Shown piece by piece: positions 55,017 to 63,100 of a DNA stretch of 63,100 bases (its first letter is position 1; every line of letters starts with the position of its first letter). Location: the NCBI GenBank assembly GCA_900696455.1, contig CAADGB010000537.1:1-63100 (forward strand), read 5' to 3'. This stretch comes from an uncultured delta proteobacterium. GTDB taxonomy: Bacteria; Myxococcota_A; Polyangia; Haliangiales; Haliangiaceae. The notes beneath the pieces were generated by a model. That model was not told where the DNA came from. It did no database searches and saw nothing but the letters and a program-made list of their open reading frames with translations. The position numbers and the translations under genes are program-made.

Positions 55017-55991
55017 ATGACGCTCCACCGCCAGGGCTTCGCTCACGCCCCGATCGCCGTGCTCGGCGCCGCGCTCGGCGCCTGTGTGATCGCTCCCACC
55101 GACGACAGCACGGTCGGCTCGCGCCACACCGCGCTCGCCCTGTCCGGGTACGCGTCGGCGGCCTCGAACGTCCTCGAGCTTCGGGCGTGGAACTACCAGC
55201 GCGGCGCGTGGGAGCTCGTGCGGTCCTTCCGCAGCGGGACGTCCGCGATCGGTCGCGACCAGCGCATCTACGGCTGGTCGACCACGGTCCCGCTGGTCGG
55301 CAATCGCTACTGGGTGTCTCCCGGTGCCCCGTGCGCCACCCCCGGCACCGGCCGGTTCCAGGTGCGCGAGCTGCAGCACGAGGGATGGCTCGTGCTCAAG
55401 ACCTTCGATGCCGACGGCATGGCCTGCCTGGGCGACGAGATCGCCAGCGGCACGGACTTCGCGGCGGCCGGCGCCGCGTGTCACACGGGCGACGAGCTCC
55501 GGCTGTTCGCGCCCGACGCCTGCGTGACCGCGCCGACCTCGGACACGACCCGCCCGTCGGTCGTGCTGCGCGCCACCGACGACACCCGGACCTGGGAGGT
55601 CCAGCCAGGTGACTTCACGACCTTCGACCCCATCGTGGTCCACGGCGGCCTGCTGCGGTTGCGCGCCGACGGCCACGACCCCCAGGGCCTGACGACCGTG
55701 CAGATCGACTACGAGGCCGAGGTGCTCTGCCGCGCCGCCGACGGCTCGACCGCGCTGCGACGCATCTACTTCCGCGAGTACGACCCGGCGGTGCCACCGA
55801 CGATCACGCCCGGCGCGCGGGTGCCGGCGTCCTTCGGTGCCGGCGTCGATCTCACCGCCAGCTCGTTCCGCTACCTGTGTCCGAGCGGCACGACCCTGCG
55901 GACGATCGCGGTCTACGCCACCGCCGCCGCGTTCAATCGCACCGCGACGCCCAGCGTGACGCCCGAGCTCCGCTTCACGCTCTCGCCGTGA
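55017..55991 (+). CDS. Lipoprotein of unknown function
   Basis: A 324-residue lipoprotein (LGAC near residue 20-23). The mature part is beta-rich with regularly placed Cys (about seven), for example GAPCATPG, MACLGDE, AACHTGDE, DACVTAP, LCRAADG, YLCPSGT. The segment RLFAPDACVTAPTSDTTRPS then a DPQGLTTVQIDYEAEVLC strand suggests one or two immunoglobulin-like folds. Not recognised. The ATG chosen is the one directly ahead of the signal peptide. Confidence 0.68.
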   Translation: MTLHRQGFAHAPIAVLGAALGACVIAPTDDSTVGSRHTALALSGYASAASNVLELRAWNYQRGAWELVRSFRSGTSAIGRDQRIYGWSTTVPLVGNRYWVSPGAPCATPGTGRFQVRELQHEGWLVLKTFDADGMACLGDEIASGTDFAAAGAACHTGDELRLFAPDACVTAPTSDTTRPSVVLRATDDTRTWEVQPGDFTTFDPIVVHGGLLRLRADGHDPQGLTTVQIDYEAEVLCRAADGSTALRRIYFREYDPAVPPTITPGARVPASFGAGVDLTASSFRYLCPSGTTLRTIAVYATAAAFNRTATPSVTPELRFTLSP

Positions 55992-56075
55992 TCGAGGCCA
56001 GCGGCCGCGGCCTCCCTCGTCACTCCCGCCAGGCGCGGTCAGGGCGTGACGAGCGGGCCGCGCTACGCCCGGGCC

Positions 56076-56537
56076 ATGCGCACCTCCTCGATCACCCGCG
56101 CCGAGTTCCTGCACCTCGCCCTGGCCGGCCTCGCCGCCACCACCGCCGTCGCCTGCGGCGGCGACGACGATCCGGCGGCGACCGACGCCGCCGCGACCGC
56201 AGACGCCGCGGCCACCGACGCCAGCGGCGCGCTCGACGCCGCCGGTGGCGATGGCGGCGACCCGACCGACGGCGGCGGCGGCGACGCGGCGGCGAGCTGC
56301 CTCCAGGACGGCACGGTGGTCACGATCGGCACCAACCACGGCCACGCGCTGACCGTGCCGGCCGCCCACGTCCAGGCCGGCGCCGAGCGCACCTACGACA
56401 TCCAGGGCGCGAGCGCGCACGCCCACGCCGTCACCCTCACCGCCAGCCACTTCGCCCTGCTCGCCCAGGGCCAGAGCGTCCAGGTCACCTCGACCAGCGC
56501 GGGCCACACCCACGTCGTGATCGTGGCCTGCGCCTGA
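56076..56537 (+). CDS. Small His-rich lipoprotein, putative metal binder
   Basis: A 153-residue lipoprotein. The leader has a Tat-like SITRAEFLHLALAGL stretch with only one Arg, then AVAC. An Asp/Ala/Gly linker runs to about residue 72. The mature 80-residue part has HxH pairs in each strand (NHGHAL, SAHAHAVTL, AGHTHVV) plus HV and SHF, and two Cys (ASC, VAC at the end). This looks like a small cupredoxin-like or other metal-binding beta fold. No known family is certain. Confidence 0.7.
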   Translation: MRTSSITRAEFLHLALAGLAATTAVACGGDDDPAATDAAATADAAATDASGALDAAGGDGGDPTDGGGGDAAASCLQDGTVVTIGTNHGHALTVPAAHVQAGAERTYDIQGASAHAHAVTLTASHFALLAQGQSVQVTSTSAGHTHVVIVACA

Positions 56538-56573
56538 GCTCACGCGGGGCCGCGGCTGTCGGCCTTGACGGGC

Positions 56574-57128
56574 TCAGCGCGCGCGGATGCGGACGATGCC
56601 GAGGGGATCGTCGTCGAACAGGCTGGCGACGGCGACCCGGGCGTCGATCGAGGCCGCGGCGTCGCCGCGCGCCTGCCAGTAGGCGCGCACCGCGTCGAGA
56701 TCGGCGTGGATCGGGTAGTAGCGCAGCTCGCACTCGAGGACGTCGGCGTGCCAGCAGGTGCCCGAGCCGGCGCCGCCGGTGACGGCGATCTCGCCGCGCT
56801 CGCCCCCGGTGCCGCGGAACGTGACCGCGACCGGGAAGCCGAGCAGGCCCTCGGGCAGGGTGAACGACACCGTCAGCGCCGCCCCGACGACGGCGGTGGC
56901 GTCGGTCAGGACGTAGGTGGCGTGGGCCGCGAGATCGTCGGGGACCGGCACCCAGTACGTGGCGCTCACCTCGGCGGGCGCGCCCTCGCTGCCCAGGGAC
57001 AGGCCGAGGATCGCGTCGGCGCGCGGCAGCGCCGTCTCATCGCCGCCGGGCGCCTCGGTGAAGCACGCCGGCGCCGACGCCAGGAGCAGCGTCGCCATCA
57101 GCCCCGGAGCCAGGGACCTCGTCGTCAC
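56574..57128 (-). CDS. Lipoprotein of unknown function
   Basis: A 184-residue lipoprotein (SAPAC at about 18-22), GTG start, TACGCT ending 7 nt upstream. Two Cys (GTCWHADVLEC) 9 apart in the mature part. Short Val/Gly strands suggest a beta sandwich. The first 92 bp lie inside the 3' end of the upstream regulator gene, so its promoter is within that coding sequence. Confidence 0.65.
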   Translation of the reverse strand: MTTRSLAPGLMATLLLASAPACFTEAPGGDETALPRADAILGLSLGSEGAPAEVSATYWVPVPDDLAAHATYVLTDATAVVGAALTVSFTLPEGLLGFPVAVTFRGTGGERGEIAVTGGAGSGTCWHADVLECELRYYPIHADLDAVRAYWQARGDAAASIDARVAVASLFDDDPLGIVRIRAR

Positions 57129-58824
57129 GAGCCCGAGCGTACCTGGTGCCAGCGCCGCTGCCAAGCCGGACGATCGCCCCCGCCGCCACCAGGGCACGCA
57201 GGGCGCGCAGGGCGGTGGACGGCGAGACCCCGATCGCGCGGGCGGCCTCGGCGCAGGTGACGCCGCCGCCCGCCGCCACCTCGACCAGGCGGTCGGTGAG
57301 GGTGCGCGAGCGGGCCGCGGGCGGGCCGCCGACCACCGGCGCGTCCCCGGTCACCACGGTCACCCCCGGGCGGAGCTGGTAGCCGTCCACGGTGGTCTCG
57401 AGCCACGCCCCGTGCGGGCCCAGCGCCCGGCGCAGCCGCGACACCGCCGTGTAGAGCGTGCCGTCGTGCAGGTGCGGGTGGTAGCGGGTCAGCCCCCACA
57501 GTGCCGTGACGAGCTGCGGCTTGCGGCGCGGTCCGGCGGCCAGCGCGCGCAGGAGCCGGAGCGCGGTGTCGGAGGGCGCCGCGGCCAGCGCCACCGCGGC
57601 CGGGTCGCGGACCAGGACGCCGGGGCCGCCGGCGCCGGGGGCACCGATCGCGACGACCTCGCCCGGGGGCAGCGCCGCGGCGGCCAGCCCGAGCAGCCCG
57701 GCCTCGAGCGCGCGCGCCCGCGCCGGCGCCGCCCCGGCGCTGGCCCACACCAGGAGCCCGTCGTCGATGGCCGCGGTCGCGGCCGGCGCCTCGCCGCGGG
57801 CCCACCGCAGGCGCGCGATGTCCGACTTTCGGATAACTGGATGCGCGGTCGGCACGAGCGCGCCCCCCAGCCACAGCCGGCGCAGGAACGCGGTCTCCGC
57901 CACCAGGTCGACGTGCCGGTGGCGGAGCGCCAGGGTCAGCGCGCGGGCGAACGTGTCGGCCGCCGCCGCGCGCTCGCCGCGGGCCGCGCCCAGGCTGGCC
58001 CGCGCGCAGAGGAGGCGCACCCGGGTGCGGGCGTCGACGGCGCCGCCGCTGCCCGCGACCAGGGCGAGGTGGCCGCGCGCCGCCGCCAGCTCGCCGCGCA
58101 GGCAGGCGGCGACCGCCAGCGCGGCGTGGCCGTGGCGCCGGGCGACGTAGCTGACGCCGTCGCGATCGAGGAGCGCGGCCAGGCGGCCGGCGGCCGCGGC
58201 GTCGGCGGGCTCCGCGGTGATCGCGAAGATCTCCCGGGTCGCCAGCAGGTTGAGGTAGTTCGCCGTCAGGTTGAGCTCGGCCGACAGGTGGATGGCGCGG
58301 GCGAGGACGCGGTGGGCGGCGCGGGTGTGGCCGCGCAGGAACGTGGCGTGGGCGAGCAGGTCGTTGGCCAGGAGCTGGACCAGCGCGTCGCCGGCGCCGA
58401 CCGCCGCGCGCAGGGCCTGGCGCGATCGCCGCGCGCAGCGGCCCATCCGGCCGCGGAAGAACGCGACGAACGCGGCCGCGTGGTGGCGGTAGGCGGCGGC
58501 GCCGTCGGCGGGCGGCGCGGCGGCCAGCTCGCGCGCCAGGCGGCGCGCCGCGCCCAGCTCGCCGGCGTGGCAGTGACCGATGACGAGGTGGCAGCCGGCG
58601 ACGTCGCGGTAGGTCGGCGTCGACGCGGCGGCCAGGAACGCCTCGTGCTGGGCCAGCGCCTCGTCGAGCCGACCGCTCCAGGCGTAGGCGCCGATCACCG
58701 CCGCGCGGTCGAGGTCGCGCACCGCCGGCGCCCGCAGGTGACCGGCGACGACCTCGTCGAGCTCGCCCCGGGCGAAGCGCGCGGCGAGGGTCTCGCCACG
58801 GACGATCTCGTCACCGCTCGTCAT
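57037..58824 (-). CDS. Transcriptional regulator with TPR region and two winged-helix domains
   Basis: A 595-residue protein. Residues 1-365 are helical and TPR-like (AYAWSGRLDEALAQHEAFLA, AAADTFARALTLALRHRH). Residues 420-515 are an OmpR/PhoB-type winged helix (TALRLLRALAAGPRRKPQLV then YTAVSRLRRALGPHGAWLE, ETTVDGYQLRP), in reverse order to the BTAD/SARP family. Residues 530-590 are a second winged helix of IclR/MarR type (CAEAARAIGVSPSTALRALR, GAIVRLGSGAGTRYAR). Its last 30 codons overlap the next gene in a different frame. The start at 58824 is preferred to the ATG at 58881, which would add an Arg-rich 19 residues. Confidence 0.8.
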   Translation of the reverse strand: MTSGDEIVRGETLAARFARGELDEVVAGHLRAPAVRDLDRAAVIGAYAWSGRLDEALAQHEAFLAAASTPTYRDVAGCHLVIGHCHAGELGAARRLARELAAAPPADGAAAYRHHAAAFVAFFRGRMGRCARRSRQALRAAVGAGDALVQLLANDLLAHATFLRGHTRAAHRVLARAIHLSAELNLTANYLNLLATREIFAITAEPADAAAAGRLAALLDRDGVSYVARRHGHAALAVAACLRGELAAARGHLALVAGSGGAVDARTRVRLLCARASLGAARGERAAAADTFARALTLALRHRHVDLVAETAFLRRLWLGGALVPTAHPVIRKSDIARLRWARGEAPAATAAIDDGLLVWASAGAAPARARALEAGLLGLAAAALPPGEVVAIGAPGAGGPGVLVRDPAAVALAAAPSDTALRLLRALAAGPRRKPQLVTALWGLTRYHPHLHDGTLYTAVSRLRRALGPHGAWLETTVDGYQLRPGVTVVTGDAPVVGGPPAARSRTLTDRLVEVAAGGGVTCAEAARAIGVSPSTALRALRALVAAGAIVRLGSGAGTRYARARDDEVPGSGADGDAAPGVGAGVLHRGARRR

Positions 58825-59124
58825 CGCTGGTCGCACGTCGCTCGTCAGCTCGTCACGCCGGGCAAGCCGGCGGCAGAGCATGACGCGAGGCGCGCGCTAC
58901 CCACAAGGCTCACCCGAGGACCCCGGCTCGCGCCGCGGGCCTCACAGGGCCGGCGCTGCGACGTCGAGGCCGGCGGCGTGTGCGTCCCCGCGTCCTGACC
59001 GCGGTCGCGGCAGCGGCCGGACCGTCGCGCCCTCCGCCGGGCACGATCCGGCAAGCTGCGCGCGAACCGGATTCGTTGCGCGCCGGCGGTGGCCGTGGCC
59101 GACGTCGACGTGCTAGCAGCAGCC
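58825..59124. other. Non-coding divergent spacer
   Basis: 300 bp between the regulator and the vWA lipoprotein gene. I see no gene, repeat or strong promoter; GC-rich throughout. Confidence 0.5.
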
Positions 59125-60153
59125 ATGCTACGGATGCGCTCGTGGATCGCCGGTCTCGTCGTCGCCGGCCTCGCCGGCCTCGCCGGCTGTGGCTCGGAGG
59201 ATGATCGGAGCCGGCCCGAGACCTTCCAGGGGATCGATCTCCTCTTCGTCATCAACGACAGCCGGGCGATGGGGCCCCTGCAGCTCCGCCTCGGCGAGCA
59301 CGTCGCCGACTTCCTCGACGCGCTGGCCGCCGCCGAGGGCTCCCTCCCCAGCGTCCACGTCGGCGTGATCTCGACCGAGGTCGAGGACGCGACCACGCCC
59401 GGGGTGCTGTGCCCGGGGACCGCCGGCGGCGAGCTGCGCCCGGCCGCCTGCCTCGCCGGCGGCGCGTTCGCCCGCAGCGAGGACGGCAACTACGCCGGCA
59501 CGCTGGCCGACGCCGCCGCGTGCATGGTCATGGTCGGCGACCAGGGCTGCCCGTTCGAGCAGCCGCTCGAGGCGATGCGGCGCGCCCTCGACGGATCGGT
59601 CCCCGGCAACGACGGCTTCCTGCGGGACGACGCCCTGCTCGCGGTGGTCTTCCTGACCGACGAGGACGACTGCTCGTCGGCCGATCCCTCGCTGTACAGC
59701 CAGGGCGCGACCCGGTTCGGCCCGCTCAGCTCCTACCGCTGCTTCTCCCAGGGCGTGCGCTGCGACCAGCCCGACCCCACCCGGCCCGGACCGCGCACCG
59801 GCTGCGTGCCGGCGACCGCCGGCCCCCTGCACCCGGTGGCCGACTACCTCGCGTTCCTCGAGGCGCGCAAGGGCGGCCGCGAGCGCGTGATCGTCGGCGG
59901 CCTGGTCCCGCCCGTGTCGCCGGTGGCGGTCCAGGTCGAGGCCTCGCCCGGCCAGCTCCTGCTCCAGCCGCTGTGCGCGGAGATCAGCCCCGAGGAGGGC
60001 CTGCAGTCCTGGCCGAGCCCGCGCATGCACGCGCTGGCCGAGGCCATCTCGCCCACCGGCGCCGAGCCCGCCCTCGGTTCGCTGTGCAGCAGCGACTGGT
60101 CGATCCCGCTCGCCGCCCTCGCCCGACGCATCGCCGACACCTATCGCGAGTGA
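59125..60153 (+). CDS. vWA-like lipoprotein with degenerate metal site
   Basis: A 342-residue lipoprotein (GLAGC at about 18-22). IDLLFVINDSRAMGPLQ opens a von Willebrand A-type domain, but the metal-binding DxSxS is here NDSRA. Later strands VHVGVISTEVED and LLAVVFLTDEDDCSS fit the same fold and resemble other myxobacterial vWA lipoproteins. About ten Cys lie between residues 97 and 320, probably in disulfides. The ATG at 59125 is chosen for the signal peptide. It overlaps the convergent VOC gene by 13 bp. Confidence 0.75.
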   Translation: MLRMRSWIAGLVVAGLAGLAGCGSEDDRSRPETFQGIDLLFVINDSRAMGPLQLRLGEHVADFLDALAAAEGSLPSVHVGVISTEVEDATTPGVLCPGTAGGELRPAACLAGGAFARSEDGNYAGTLADAAACMVMVGDQGCPFEQPLEAMRRALDGSVPGNDGFLRDDALLAVVFLTDEDDCSSADPSLYSQGATRFGPLSSYRCFSQGVRCDQPDPTRPGPRTGCVPATAGPLHPVADYLAFLEARKGGRERVIVGGLVPPVSPVAVQVEASPGQLLLQPLCAEISPEEGLQSWPSPRMHALAEAISPTGAEPALGSLCSSDWSIPLAALARRIADTYRE

Positions 60154-60926
60154 GCCGTGACCAGGGCGAACGCGGCGCCCTGCGGATCGAGGAGCTGGAC
60201 GATGCGCTGTCCGCCCGGCACCTCCATCGGACCGTTGAGGACGCGCGCGCCCCGGGCGGTCGCCCGCGCCAGCGCCGCGTCCAGATCCGCCGTGGTGACG
60301 TAGTACATCCACGACGGCGGCAGGTCGCTGCCGTCGGGAGCCTTCATCCCCGGGGCCATCGTCATCATGCCGCCGAGCGGCTCGCCGCCGCGCCCCCACA
60401 GCAGGTAGGTCCCCATCGGCCCCAGGTCGTGCTCGCCCACGCGCTCCCAGCCGGCGAGCCGCCCGTAGAACGCCAGCGCCGCCTCGTGATCGGTGGTGTA
60501 GAGCTCGTGCCACGAGAACTCGCCCGGCCGGCTCCGGTCGTGGGCCGTCATGGCCCGCTCCGGCGTGAACAGCGCGACCACCGCGCCCTGGGGATCGGCG
60601 ATGACCGCCAGCCGCCCGATCGTCGGCACCGTCTCGACGTGGAACACCCGCCCGCCCAGCTCCTTCACCGTCGCCACCGCGGCGTCGACGTCGTCGACCT
60701 GGATGTTGGCCTGCCAGAACGAGGGCGCGCCCATCTGCCGCGCGGCCTCGGGCAGGAGCGTGACGCCGCCGAGCGGCCCCTGGCCGCCGACCCACATCGT
60801 GTAGTCGCCCTGCTCCCAGCGCTCGGTCGTCCAGCCGACGACGTCCGGGTAGAACGCGCGCGCGCCGTCGGGGTCGGTGGTCAAGAGCTCGTACCAGACC
60901 ACGTCGCCGGCGGTGGTGCTCGTCAT
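60141..60926 (-). CDS. VOC family protein with two glyoxalase-like domains
   Basis: A 261-residue cytosolic protein. Two fused vicinal-oxygen-chelate modules, each with the WYELxTTDxxxAxxFY start (residues 11-27 and 139-155) and IADPQGAVVALFTP or LLDPQGAAFALVT end. His/Glu metal positions are partly present. This matches the CFP32/27-kDa antigen group of glyoxalase-like proteins. Substrate unknown. Confidence 0.9.
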   Translation of the reverse strand: MTSTTAGDVVWYELLTTDPDGARAFYPDVVGWTTERWEQGDYTMWVGGQGPLGGVTLLPEAARQMGAPSFWQANIQVDDVDAAVATVKELGGRVFHVETVPTIGRLAVIADPQGAVVALFTPERAMTAHDRSRPGEFSWHELYTTDHEAALAFYGRLAGWERVGEHDLGPMGTYLLWGRGGEPLGGMMTMAPGMKAPDGSDLPPSWMYYVTTADLDAALARATARGARVLNGPMEVPGGQRIVQLLDPQGAAFALVTAHSR

Positions 60927-61437
60927 GGGCCGAGTCTCGCCGGCCGCTGGTGACCCGACAAGCGGTCGCGCCGGCGATCCGTCGCGCGGACGATCGGAGG
61001 ATGGGCGGCGGCTCGCCGTTGGCGGGCGGCTCGCCGTCGGGACAGAAGTCGACGTACGAGATGCCCGGCGCGTCGGCGCCGCTGGTGCCGCCGGGGTGCT
61101 GCCAGGTGGTCCCGCTGCCGGCGTGGCGGACGGTGCCGGCCTTGACCACGTACGACACGCCGGCGGCGCTGGCGCCCAGGCGGAAGCCGACGTACTCGCC
61201 GGGCGAGCCGACCTTGGGCGTCCACGCCTCGAAGACGATGACGTCACCGCCGACGCGGAGGATGACGCCGCCCTCGCCGATGGCGCTGCCTTCGATCTTG
61301 CAGCAGTCCTCGTCGTCACCATGGACGTCGTTGCGCTGGGCCAGATCGCCGGTCTCCGAGGTGAGGCAGCCGGCGAGGAGCCCGAACGAAAGTGCGGCGA
61401 GGCCGAGGGGGGAGCTGAGCGGGGGGAGGGAGGGCAT
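60923..61437 (-). CDS. Lipoprotein with unresolved 3' end
   Basis: ATG at 61437 gives a lipoprotein (LLAGC at about 20-24), then a compact beta domain ending GISYVDFCPDGEPP near residue 137. The only plausible natural end is close to the VOC start at 60926. But this frame has no stop there: it stays open to 59128, across the VOC and part of the vWA genes. The third frame ends exactly on the VOC ATG (ATGA), so a one-base slip near 60,980-61,010 is plausible. The coordinates given assume that end. Paired Cys DCCKIEG and VDFC could bridge. Function unknown. Confidence 0.5.
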
Positions 61438-61572
61438 GGACCGACGCCGATGCACGGGCCGGGCCGGGCCGACGCTGCAACCGAGGTGAGGGCGCTCGCC
61501 GCCGGGCGGCGGCTACCCCCGCGATCGCTGGCCGCCGTCGCGGCGATCGCGGGCGGCCGTCGCGGCAGGGGT

Positions 61573-61590
61573 GCGGGGGCTCTCCCCCGC
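61573..61590. terminator. GCGGGGG-CTCT-CCCCCGC hairpin
   Basis: A perfect 7-bp GC stem with a 4-nt loop, about 105 nt past the stop of the leftward gene at 61696. No T run follows on either strand. The remaining 61438-61695 spacer is GC-rich with several shorter inverted stretches and no gene. Confidence 0.45.
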
Positions 61591-61695
61591 GCCTGCGGAG
61601 CCGGGCCCCGTGTCCCGGGGTTGCACAGCCGCGGCGGGCGCGGGTCGGCGCGCAACCGCGGTGCGGTCGGCGGCGGTGCGCCGGCGCGCCGCCGC

Positions 61696-62682
61696 TCACG
61701 GCCGGACGACGAAGAACTCGAGGCGCGAGCCGACGACGAGGTCGACCGGCGCCCCGCCGACCTCGACCGCGCCCCGCCGGTAGCGGGTGATCGTCGATCG
61801 CGGACAGTCGCTGCCCTCGCAGACCTCGAGGCGGGCGGTGGGCGGGAAGGCGTCGATCATCGCGGCCGGGATCGTGAGGGCGCCGACGTCGGCGGCGTCG
61901 CACTCGATCACCGCGGCGTAGGGGTTGCCGTGGCCCATGTTGTTGGCGTTGATGGCGACGCGGACGCGCAGCGTCGGATCGAGCGGGTCGACCGGGGTCC
62001 AGCGCAGGGTGACGTCGGCGCCGCCGTCGAGGCGGAGCGTGTCGTCGGTGATCGGCGCGACCGGCAGCGCCAGCGGCGCCACCGCGCCCGCCGCCACCAC
62101 GAACGCCGGCACCTGGTCGCCGGTCGCGGTGACGGTGACGGTGGCATCGTCGGCGACCGCGTCGACCGGGAGCTGCGCCCCCTGCGACGCGTAGAAGTAC
62201 GGGTTGGGCTGGAGCGTCAGCGGCGGGCCGCGCAGCCCGTCCCAGGTCAGCGCGCCGGCCGAGGCGTAGTCGGGGTACGGCTCGCACACCTCGGGCGCGA
62301 CGCAGATGCCGGCGCACGCCGAGCAGAACACCGGCTGGTGCACCAGCAAGCGGCACGAGCCGGCGCGCTGGGTCTCCTGCTGCCAGTGACGGACCGCCAC
62401 CCGCGCGTAGAACACGAACCGCATCGCCGTCGGCTGGGGCGCGAACACCGCGTGGGCCAGCGCCGCTCCGCCGACGGGCCCGGCCTGCTCGACCAGCTCG
62501 ACCAGCTCGATCCGGCCGCGCCGCAGCCCCTCGTCGAACCACGGCTCCCCGGGCGGCGGGGCGTCGACGGGCACGGCGTCGATCGCCGGCGCGTCGGCCG
62601 GCCCGCCGCCGCTCGCGCCGCCGCATGCCGCCGCCGTCGCGGCGACCATCGCCAGCGGCCAAAGCGAGGTGCGCGCGCCCAT
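61696..62682 (-). CDS. Cys-containing lipoprotein of unknown function
   Basis: A 328-residue lipoprotein (ATAAAC at about 15-20), then a Pro/Asp/Ala linker. Residues 90-140 hold a Cys cluster (CRLLVHQPVFCSACAGICVA, EVCEPYP) like a small Cys-knot. The rest is beta-rich with RVRVAINANNMGHGNPYAAV and a late Cys pair (VCEGSDCPRS). It resembles other myxobacterial surface lipoproteins. TACCCT ends 7 nt before the ATG. Confidence 0.75.
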   Translation of the reverse strand: MGARTSLWPLAMVAATAAACGGASGGGPADAPAIDAVPVDAPPPGEPWFDEGLRRGRIELVELVEQAGPVGGAALAHAVFAPQPTAMRFVFYARVAVRHWQQETQRAGSCRLLVHQPVFCSACAGICVAPEVCEPYPDYASAGALTWDGLRGPPLTLQPNPYFYASQGAQLPVDAVADDATVTVTATGDQVPAFVVAAGAVAPLALPVAPITDDTLRLDGGADVTLRWTPVDPLDPTLRVRVAINANNMGHGNPYAAVIECDAADVGALTIPAAMIDAFPPTARLEVCEGSDCPRSTITRYRRGAVEVGGAPVDLVVGSRLEFFVVRP

Positions 62683-62704
62683 GGTCGCGAGGGTACGCCC
62701 GTGG

Positions 62705-62869
62705 TCAGCGGCGCGCACCGTGATCCACGATCGCCGCGATCACGATCACGGCGCCGGCGGCGATCGCCCACAGCCTGGCGTGCTCCGGCCGCCACCACCA
62801 CGCCAGCGCGATCAGCAGCTCGACCCCGAGCCCGCCGGCGAAGACGATCGCGCGCGCCGTCCGGCTCAC
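62705..62869 (-). CDS. Small two-helix membrane protein
   Basis: A 54-residue open frame starting GTG (MSRTARAIVFAGGLGVELLI) with helix one at about 8-25, a WWWRPEHARLW turn and helix two at about 35-47 (IAAGAVIVIAAIV), ending DHGARR. It is 22 bp upstream of and co-directional with the lipoprotein gene at 62682. The basic first residues, the two clear helices and the charged ends support a real gene; there is no ribosome site. Family unknown. Confidence 0.5.
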   Translation of the reverse strand: MSRTARAIVFAGGLGVELLIALAWWWRPEHARLWAIAAGAVIVIAAIVDHGARR

Positions 62870-62999
62870 CCCGCCAGCGTACGCCGCGGCGGGCGCGGAC
62901 GGGTAGCCGCGGCGGGCGCCCGCGCGATGTTTGGGCCCGATCCCGACGTGACTTCGCGGGGCGGCGTCCGTATGGGCCCGCGAATGGGGAAGGCGAGCG

Positions 63000-63100
63000 A
63001 TGATCGCGGTCGAGGCGCCCGGCTGGCGAGGCGACGGCGAGGACCGGAGGGGAGCATCCTCGCCGGATGTGACCCGAGGACCGGAGCCGGCAACGAAGCC
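63000..63100 (+). CDS. Possible 5' end of a gene running off the window
   Basis: GGGGAAGG at 62986-62993 is 6 nt from an ATG at 63000, and that frame stays open to the end of the window (34 codons beginning MIAVEAPGWRGDGEDRRG). The region 62870-62999 holds no other gene. With so little sequence neither function nor reality can be judged. Confidence 0.25.
   Translation, partial: MIAVEAPGWRGDGEDRRGASSPDVTRGPEPATK

Noticed and set aside
62866-63093. 75-codon minus-strand frame at the right end
   Set aside because: Arg/Pro-rich, no start signal, and it overlaps the opposite-strand start candidate; no support as a protein.

Overview
The window is very GC-rich DNA with the coding style of a soil-type myxobacterium (Myxococcota; the Polyangia/Haliangiales end is a guess). 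Supporting signs are the many Cys-lipoproteins with Asp/Gly/Ala-rich linkers, a protein of the TIGR04551 type known from myxobacteria, an AgmX/PglI-type C-terminal domain, a large Ser/Thr kinase fused to an ATPase and TPRs, DUF4139/thrombospondin type 3/OmpA material, and abundant GTG starts. I see about 54 protein genes. I see no rRNA or tRNA gene, CRISPR array, insertion sequence or phage gene.

Region 1 (about 0.3-13 kb) is a carbon-storage island. A leftward block carries a short PHA synthase, an acyl-CoA ligase and a small PhaE-like protein, preceded by a beta-barrel protein, two paralogous lipoproteins and an alpha/beta hydrolase. phaR (8345) and a rightward phasin-PHA synthase-reductase operon (10777-13052) follow. 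Five TGC-N3-GCA dyads, the core expected for PhaR operators, lie upstream of phaR and between the sodium:solute symporter and phasin genes.

Region 2 (13-29.4 kb) holds a frameshifted lipoprotein gene, a three-gene polysaccharide synthesis cluster (hyaluronan/chitin synthase-type GT2, an HlyD/Alg44-like partner, a CarboxypepD_reg-repeat protein), a DUF2279 protein, RecD2 helicase, PepSY and DUF4920 proteins, PurU, TtcA and several secreted proteins of unknown function. Region 3 (29.5-38 kb) holds a kinase/dead-cyclase/ATPase/TPR signalling protein translationally coupled to an AgmX/PglI-type lipoprotein, a TVP38/VTT membrane protein, and a DUF4139 protein with TSP3 and OmpA domains inserted.

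Region 4 (38-48.4 kb) looks like lipid and aldehyde metabolism. It has a 1515-residue carboxylic acid reductase with an N-terminal discoidin-like domain, then a coupled operon (PF10118 hydrolase, Baeyer-Villiger-type monooxygenase, SDR) behind a TTGAC-N5-GTCAA operator, then a C39-like protease, ketopantoate reductase and thiopurine methyltransferase. Region 5 (48.5-63.1 kb) is mostly secreted or lipidated proteins of unknown role, a SAM methyltransferase, a YARHG protein, a zinc-ribbon/PQQ-propeller pair, a regulator with two DNA-binding domains, a VOC protein and a degenerate vWA lipoprotein.

Two features cut across the window. First, a family of palindromic REP-like repeats occurs between genes as 68-bp tandem units, and twice as inverted arms around a TTCGG-rich minisatellite; one of these composites sits in frame inside the adenylation domain of the carboxylic acid reductase. 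Second, many genes have a TAnnnT -10 box ending only 6-8 nt before the start codon, which predicts widespread leaderless transcription.
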